Positions 60,067 to 64,000 of a stretch of DNA of 64,000 nt are shown here, in pieces. The translations under genes and the position numbers were made by a program. The stretch is taken from positions 51,931-115,930 of the forward strand of contig CAZXVH010000002.1 of NCBI GenBank assembly GCA_964643965.1. Reading direction: 5' to 3'. Every line of letters begins with the position of its first letter. The stretch's first letter is position 1. The notes beneath the pieces were generated by a model. The model was not told where the DNA came from. It saw only the letters and a program-made list of their open reading frames with translations, and made no database searches. Source of the DNA: GCA-2746795 sp964643965 (GTDB taxonomy: Bacteria > Chloroflexota > Anaerolineae > Promineifilales > Promineifilaceae).

Positions 60067-61674
60067 ATGAAACAGAAACATGTTGTGTTGATCATCCCCT
60101 TTTTAGTTGGTTTTTTGGCAATATGGGGGGTGATAACGGCCGTTACCCATCAGCCCGCCCCCGTTTCCGCCATCCCCACCCTCACCCTCTCGCTCGCCGA
60201 CGCCTTCCCCAACCTCACCTTTAGTTCACCAGTAGCTATCGCCCATGCTGGCGATGCCCGTCTGTTCATCGTGGAGCAGGCCGGCCGCATCAAAGTGGCG
60301 CCTCTAACGCCGACTGCCGCCACTGCGGCCACCTTCCTCGATATCCATGAAGATGTCACCAGCGGCGGCGAAATGGGCTTGCTCGGGCTGGCCTTCCATC
60401 CAGATTATGTTAACAATGGTTATTTTTATGTGAACTATACCCACCGCGAAAACAGCAACAGCCCACTGTTCAGCACCGTCTCCCGTTTCCAGGTGAGCGG
60501 CGACGCCAATGTCGCCAACCCAAACAGCGAAGTGGTGATTTTGCGGGTGCAGCAGCCGCACTCCAACCACAACGCCGGCGATCTCGCCTTCGGCCCAGAT
60601 GGCTATCTTTACGTGGGTCTGGGTGATGGCGGCAGCGGTGGCGATCCGCTCAACAACGGCCAAAACCCCACCACCCTGCTGGGCAGTATGCTGCGCCTGG
60701 ATGTAGACAGCGCCGGCGCCCCCGACTGTGGCAGTGGCCCCACCCATTACACCATCCCGGCGGACAATCCCTTCGTGGCTGCCAACGACGCCAACTGCGA
60801 CGAAATCTGGTCGTATGGTTTGCGCAATCCCTGGCGCTACAGTTTTGACCGCCAATTTGGCGATTTGTACAGCGGTGACGTGGGTCAAAATGCCTGGGAG
60901 GAAGTGAATTTCCAGGCGGCCGGCGAGGGAGGCCAGAATTATGGCTGGCGCTGTTATGAAGGCAACCATGTTTATAATGCGGCGGGCTGTGACGGCGATC
61001 AAAGCAGCTACACTTTCCCCGTTGCGGAATATGATCACAGTAACGGCCGTTGTGCGGTGACAGGCGGCTTTGTCTATCGTGGCTCGTGGCATCCAGAGAT
61101 GGACGGCCTCTACTTTTACGGCGACTATTGCAGTGGTGAAATCTGGGCGGTGGAGACAGACCCGCCCGGCGCGTTCCCCACCGTGTTACATATAGATACC
61201 AGCCACCGCATCTCCACCTTTGGCGAGGATGCCTTTGGTGAACTGTACCTGGCGGACCTCAACGGCGGCCGCATTTACCGCCTGCAAGATGACAATGAAA
61301 TTGATTATTTGCATATTGGGAAGACGGCCCCAGTCACGGCCGTTGCCGGCCAACCCATCACCTACACCCTCACGGCGCAAAACAGCGGCCATTTCACCAT
61401 GAGCCAGCTCCTCATCAGCGACACGCTGCCGGTGGGGGCCGGCTACGTCAGCGGCGGCGCGTTGGCGGGCGATATTGTGACATGGCAGATAGCTTCATTG
61501 GCTCCCTACAGCAGCAGTGCTGTGCAGTTTGTGGTGACAGCCACCCAAACAGTGGTGAATGAGGCGTATCAGGCTACCGCTGATGGTGGTCATTCTGCCA
61601 ATGGCAATCCGGTAGTGACGCTCATCGAACCGGTCACGGATGTTTATCTACCGGCCATGCTCAAGTCAAGGTAG
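60067..61674 (+). CDS. Secreted glucose/sorbosone dehydrogenase-like protein
   Basis: A 535-residue exported protein. A signal sequence (about 8-30) precedes a six-bladed propeller of the soluble PQQ glucose dehydrogenase/HHIP type (about 45-420). Seen are GLLGLAFHPDY, HSNHNAGDLAFGPDGYLYVG, SYGLRNPWRYSFD and YGWRCYEGNH. A DUF11-like beta domain follows (about 425-525), and the last residues are TDVYLPAMLKSR, the same kind of YLP end as the subtilase. It would oxidise sugars outside the cell if PQQ is available. I chose the ATG at 60067, where GGAGACAATC precedes it. Confidence 0.88.
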   Translation: MKQKHVVLIIPFLVGFLAIWGVITAVTHQPAPVSAIPTLTLSLADAFPNLTFSSPVAIAHAGDARLFIVEQAGRIKVAPLTPTAATAATFLDIHEDVTSGGEMGLLGLAFHPDYVNNGYFYVNYTHRENSNSPLFSTVSRFQVSGDANVANPNSEVVILRVQQPHSNHNAGDLAFGPDGYLYVGLGDGGSGGDPLNNGQNPTTLLGSMLRLDVDSAGAPDCGSGPTHYTIPADNPFVAANDANCDEIWSYGLRNPWRYSFDRQFGDLYSGDVGQNAWEEVNFQAAGEGGQNYGWRCYEGNHVYNAAGCDGDQSSYTFPVAEYDHSNGRCAVTGGFVYRGSWHPEMDGLYFYGDYCSGEIWAVETDPPGAFPTVLHIDTSHRISTFGEDAFGELYLADLNGGRIYRLQDDNEIDYLHIGKTAPVTAVAGQPITYTLTAQNSGHFTMSQLLISDTLPVGAGYVSGGALAGDIVTWQIASLAPYSSSAVQFVVTATQTVVNEAYQATADGGHSANGNPVVTLIEPVTDVYLPAMLKSR

Positions 61675-61994
61675 CAGGCAAGCCAAATCTGAACAACTCC
61701 TGACAACTATCGCCGCAAGGCAGAGCCTTCATTGGAGATTGGCAATTAAAAAGCAACCCAATCTCTAATCTCCCGCCTCATGCCATTTATCACTGCCATT
61801 CCATGACAAACGCAATATGCCCCCTACGCAAACGCAGGTATAATAATTGCCAGCTTATTTGATTGGTTAAAACGGCCGTTATCCCACAAATCAGGGTACA
61901 GTGAACGGTGACGCTTCAAGCGCTGCTCACTGTAAACTGTACACCGTCCACTGGATAAAACGGCCGTTCCCACACAACCCTTAGGAGGCATTTC
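61675..61994. other. Intergenic region upstream of pruA
   Basis: A 320-base spacer. It contains a TATAAT at 61839-61844 without a clear -35, two exact AACGGCCGTT palindromes (61871, 61959), and AGTGAACGGTGAC/GTTCACTGT-type self-complementary words. The AGGAGG ribosome site of pruA is at its end. No ORF here looks real. Confidence 0.5.
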
Positions 61995-63560
61995 ATGTCA
62001 GAAGATCGTATTAAAGTAACCTATTCCACCCTCGCCAGCCCCGATCCGCGCTTGCACACGCTTTACGACGAAGCCGTCGTCAAAGCCAAAGCAGATTTCG
62101 GCAAAGTGTACCCCATGTATATCAATGGCGAAGAACGTTTTGCCGAGAAAACATTCGAGAAACGCAGTCCCGTGAATCTGGATTGGGTCATGGGCGAGTT
62201 CCAGTATGGCTCCGAGGCCGATGTCAACGACGCCATCGCCGCCGCCAAAGCCGCCTTCCCCGCCTGGAGCAGTCGCCCCTGGCAGGAGCGCGTGGCCATC
62301 ATGCGCAAAGCGGCCGACCTCATCAGCGACCGTCTGTTTTATATGGCCGCCAACATGAGCCTGGAAATCGGCAAGAATCGGCTGGAAGCGTTGGGCGACG
62401 TGGAAGAAACGGCCGACCTCATCCGCTACAACTGCGACGCCGTTGAAGAAAACAATAATTTCAACAACCCTCTGCTTTCCGAAAGTGACAAACACCACAA
62501 CCGCAGTGTGCTCAAGCCTTACGGCGTGTGGGTGGTCATTTCCCCGTTCAACTTCCCCGGCGCGTTGGCTGGCGGCCCCGCTGGCGCCGCTTTAGTCGCT
62601 GGCAACACCGTGGTGCTCAAACCGGCCACCGACACCCCGTTGACCGCCTGGCTGCTCACCGAATGTTTCCGCGATGCGGGGGTTCCGGCCGGCGTGTTCA
62701 ACTTTATCACGGGCAGCGGCCGCGTCGTCGGGCAAGCGCTCATTGACCACCCAGATGTGGATGGGATCACCTTCACGGGCAGTTATGATGTCGGTATGAA
62801 TATTTTACGCACGGTGGCAAACGGCCGTTATCCCCGCCCCGTCATCGCCGAAATGGGCGGCAAAAACCCGACCATCGTCAGCAACAAAGCCGACCTCGAC
62901 AAGGCGGCCCTGGGCGTCATGCGCTCTGCTTTCGGCCTGCAAGGGCAGAAATGCTCCGCCTGCTCCCGCGTTTACGTACATCAAGATGTCAAAGACGAAT
63001 TCGTGGCGAAACTGCTGGAAAATACCAGGAAAATCAACGTCGGCGATCCCACCGACAAAGATAACTGGATGGGCCCTGTCGCCAATAAAAGCGCCTTCAA
63101 CGACTACAAAGAGTTTGTGGCCGACTTGAAAGCCAATGGTGACATTCTCTACGGTGGCGAAGTGCTGGAGGATAAAGGGAATGGTTACTACGCTGCCCCC
63201 ACCATTGTCGATAACCTGCCTGAAGATCATCGCCTGTGGAAACACGAGATGTTCCTGCCCATCGTCACCATCGCTCCGTTCGAGGATTTGGAAGATGCCA
63301 TGGCTCGCGCCAACGACGTAGAATATGGTCTGACGGCCGGTTTCTTCAGCGAAGACGATGACGAAATCCAATGGTGGCTCGACAACATCCAGGCTGGCGT
63401 ACTTTATGTCAACCGCGCTTCCGGCGCGACCACCGGCGCCTGGCCCGGCTACCAATCGTTTGGCGGCTGGAAAGGCAGTGGCTCCACTGGTAAAGCGGCC
63501 GGCAGCTTCTACTACGTCCAACAATACATGCACGAACAGAGCCAAACAGTCGTCGGTTAA
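61995..63560 (+). CDS. pruA: L-glutamate gamma-semialdehyde dehydrogenase
   Basis: A 521-residue aldehyde dehydrogenase of the 1-pyrroline-5-carboxylate dehydrogenase type, the last step of proline degradation. It oxidises glutamate semialdehyde to glutamate with NAD. The signs are PFNFPG (184-189), VAGNTVVLKPATDTP, the catalytic Glu286 in EMGGKNP and Cys320 in GQKCSACSR. Length and start match bacterial stand-alone PruA (no PutA proline dehydrogenase half). AGGAGG lies 6 bases before the ATG. No proline dehydrogenase gene is in the window. Confidence 0.94.
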   Translation: MSEDRIKVTYSTLASPDPRLHTLYDEAVVKAKADFGKVYPMYINGEERFAEKTFEKRSPVNLDWVMGEFQYGSEADVNDAIAAAKAAFPAWSSRPWQERVAIMRKAADLISDRLFYMAANMSLEIGKNRLEALGDVEETADLIRYNCDAVEENNNFNNPLLSESDKHHNRSVLKPYGVWVVISPFNFPGALAGGPAGAALVAGNTVVLKPATDTPLTAWLLTECFRDAGVPAGVFNFITGSGRVVGQALIDHPDVDGITFTGSYDVGMNILRTVANGRYPRPVIAEMGGKNPTIVSNKADLDKAALGVMRSAFGLQGQKCSACSRVYVHQDVKDEFVAKLLENTRKINVGDPTDKDNWMGPVANKSAFNDYKEFVADLKANGDILYGGEVLEDKGNGYYAAPTIVDNLPEDHRLWKHEMFLPIVTIAPFEDLEDAMARANDVEYGLTAGFFSEDDDEIQWWLDNIQAGVLYVNRASGATTGAWPGYQSFGGWKGSGSTGKAAGSFYYVQQYMHEQSQTVVG

Positions 63561-63573
63561 AATTATGAATGAT

Positions 63574-63621
63574 GAGGGATGAATGATGAATGGGTTTTCG
63601 ATCCCACATTTTTCATCCCTC
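63574..63621. repeat. GGATGA hairpin after pruA
   Basis: GAGGGATGAA (63574-63583) and TTCATCCCTC (63612-63621) are perfect 10-bp arms, followed by AAAATTTT. It may serve as a terminator of pruA and is related to the hairpin at 26071-26104. Confidence 0.6.
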
Positions 63622-63840
63622 AAAATTTTCCTGGTTCTAGCAAATTCTGTGGTTTTAGAAAATTTGAGGCAAAATTGACGAAAAAGGACACATTTATCTG
63701 GTGTGGCGCTTGTTGCGGTTGACGACTCATGCGCAAAGGCCGATATTTTTGTCTTGACATTTGTTTATCCGCAGGCGTATCGGACAAGCACGGCCGTTTT
63801 GCAGATTGGTCTTATACAATTTATTACTTTGTTTTTGAGC

Positions 63841-63924
63841 AAAAGCCATCCGTTTGGCACTGAACCAAAACAACTGAACTCGCAATCAAAGCGTTGTCCA
63901 CAACGCCCACGGCAGATGGCTTTT
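63841..63924 (+). promoter_or_regulatory. Possible structured 5' leader of the last gene
   Basis: AAAAGCCATC (63841-63850) is perfectly complementary to GATGGCTTTT (63915-63924), and inside lies GCGTTG-TCCA-CAACGC (63891-63906). The outer stem ends in a T-rich stretch, so it could be a terminator or attenuator 44 bases before the ATG. Its nature is not known. Confidence 0.45.
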
Positions 63925-63968
63925 GTCTTTTACCCTCATCAAACATGATTATTGGTATAGGAGCTGAT

Positions 63969-64000
63969 ATGGCAAACAGTAACAACAGAAATAATCTCGG
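63969..64000 (+). CDS. Gene start cut by the right edge
   Basis: ATG preceded by AGGAG with six-base spacing opens a frame MANSNNRNNL that continues past the window. Nothing can be said about its product. Confidence 0.55.
   Translation, partial: MANSNNRNNL

Larger units (their letters stand above)
3266..62829. repeat. Highly iterated palindrome AACGGCCGTT, about 70 copies
   Basis: Hand-counted exact copies begin at 3266, 4990, 6147, 7100, 7992, 8974, 10298, 10665, 10935, 12295, 13132, 13381, 13882, 13930, 14458, 15924, 16568, 17957, 18069, 20750, 20784, 21528, 21885, 22171, 22679, 24564, 25506, 27490, 27602, 29285, 30033, 30849, 31734, 33614, 33881, 34437, 35812, 35961, 37711, 37909, 39132, 39969, 40841, 42018, 43734, 44938, 45493, 45610, 47431, 47587, 47907, 48255, 48368, 48672, 49274, 49349, 50568, 52448, 52964, 53586, 53756, 54359, 55058, 56128, 57142, 60135, 61042, 61871, 61959 and 62820. 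Most lie in genes, where they read TAV, NGR or RP. Variants with one end base changed (CACGGCCGTT, TACGGCCGTT, GACGGCCGTT, AACGGCCGTG) add more than ten. Confidence 0.95.
63561..63968. other. Intergenic region with a possible structured leader
   Basis: A 408-base spacer. It holds the hairpin after pruA (63574-63621), a possible promoter (TTGACA at 63754-63759, with a poor TATCGG 18 bases downstream), a one-base variant of the palindrome near 63790, and two nested inverted repeats at 63841-63924 just before the last gene. An 81-codon frame here has no protein-like features. Confidence 0.5.

Noticed and set aside
60304..61092. 262-codon minus-strand frame
   Set aside because: Antisense to the sugar dehydrogenase-like gene, without start context or motifs.
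63703..63948. 81-codon plus-strand frame before the last gene
   Set aside because: No ribosome site, no protein-like pattern, and it covers the inverted repeats of the leader.
1..64000. tRNA, rRNA or insertion-sequence transposase genes
   Set aside because: I looked through the spacers for T-loop-like GTTCAANTC patterns and for transposase motifs and saw none.

Overview
The window looks like a chromosomal segment of a filamentous-type Chloroflexota bacterium, probably Anaerolineae-like. This rests on gene content and style: Thr/Pro-rich secreted proteins, a Bat operon, GH31, GT39 and Wzx-type surface genes, a sortase with its substrate, and secreted proteins ending in a YLP-containing tail. 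No rRNA or other taxonomic marker is present, so the placement is inference. The most striking global property is the 10-bp palindrome AACGGCCGTT. I count about 70 exact copies by eye, one per ~0.9 kb, inside genes as well as between them. Well under one would be expected by chance. It resembles the cyanobacterial HIP1 phenomenon, with a different word.

Layout. 1-7 kb (minus strand): an exopolysaccharide operon reading Wzz-like chain-length protein, Wzx flippase, a degenerate CpsD-like ATPase, a 47-aa membrane protein, a Wzy/WaaL-type polymerase/ligase, a hexapeptide acyltransferase, a GT2 glycosyltransferase and a lipoprotein cut by the left edge. 7-13.5 kb (minus): a GH31 glycosidase fused to an SCP2-like domain and carrying in-frame repeat insertions, a D-threonine-aldolase-like PLP enzyme, and a GT39-type membrane glycosyltransferase. 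13.6-16.5 kb (plus): a tiny coupled ORF, a lipoprotein alpha/beta hydrolase and an amidase. 16.5-19.1 kb (minus): a transmembrane Ser/Thr kinase with extracellular beta domains. 19.4-20.75 kb (plus): two toxin-antitoxin modules, an intact Phd/VapC pair and a HicA/HicB pair whose toxin gene is frameshifted.

20.8-28.1 kb (minus): a response regulator and a six-gene Bat (aerotolerance-type) operon with two VWA proteins, TPR proteins and BatD-like proteins. MoxR and DUF58 genes are not in the window. 28.5-36.6 kb (minus): a LysM protein, a membrane histidine kinase that lacks its phospho-accepting His, TrkA, TrkH, a class III aminotransferase and a lone CoA-transferase beta subunit. 36.8-43.8 kb (plus): a CNMP-domain protein, a degenerate CinA, YraN, MiaA, MgtE, a sirtuin, and a sortase followed by its probable LPESG substrate.

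43.9-48.1 kb holds a quinone-oxidoreductase-like MDR enzyme, a DtxR-family regulator and a secreted subtilase. 48.2-56.1 kb (plus): an unusual AAA-like ATPase/transmembrane/SUMF1 fusion, a Trm112-like protein, a receiver-only regulator, a GNAT protein, a 908-aa fusion of a PLP Ser/Thr dehydratase, a D-2-hydroxyacid dehydrogenase and an SbnI/SerK-like ParB-fold domain, a HAD phosphatase and an HdeD-like protein. 56.3-58.3 kb: an AT-rich type II restriction-modification pair closed by a terminator. 58.3-64 kb (plus): RF3, a secreted Glc/sorbosone-dehydrogenase-like protein, PruA and the first codons of a gene cut by the right edge.

The best candidates for something undescribed are the iterated palindrome and the three-domain serine-metabolism fusion. 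All positions and motifs come from reading the sequence. No database search was run.
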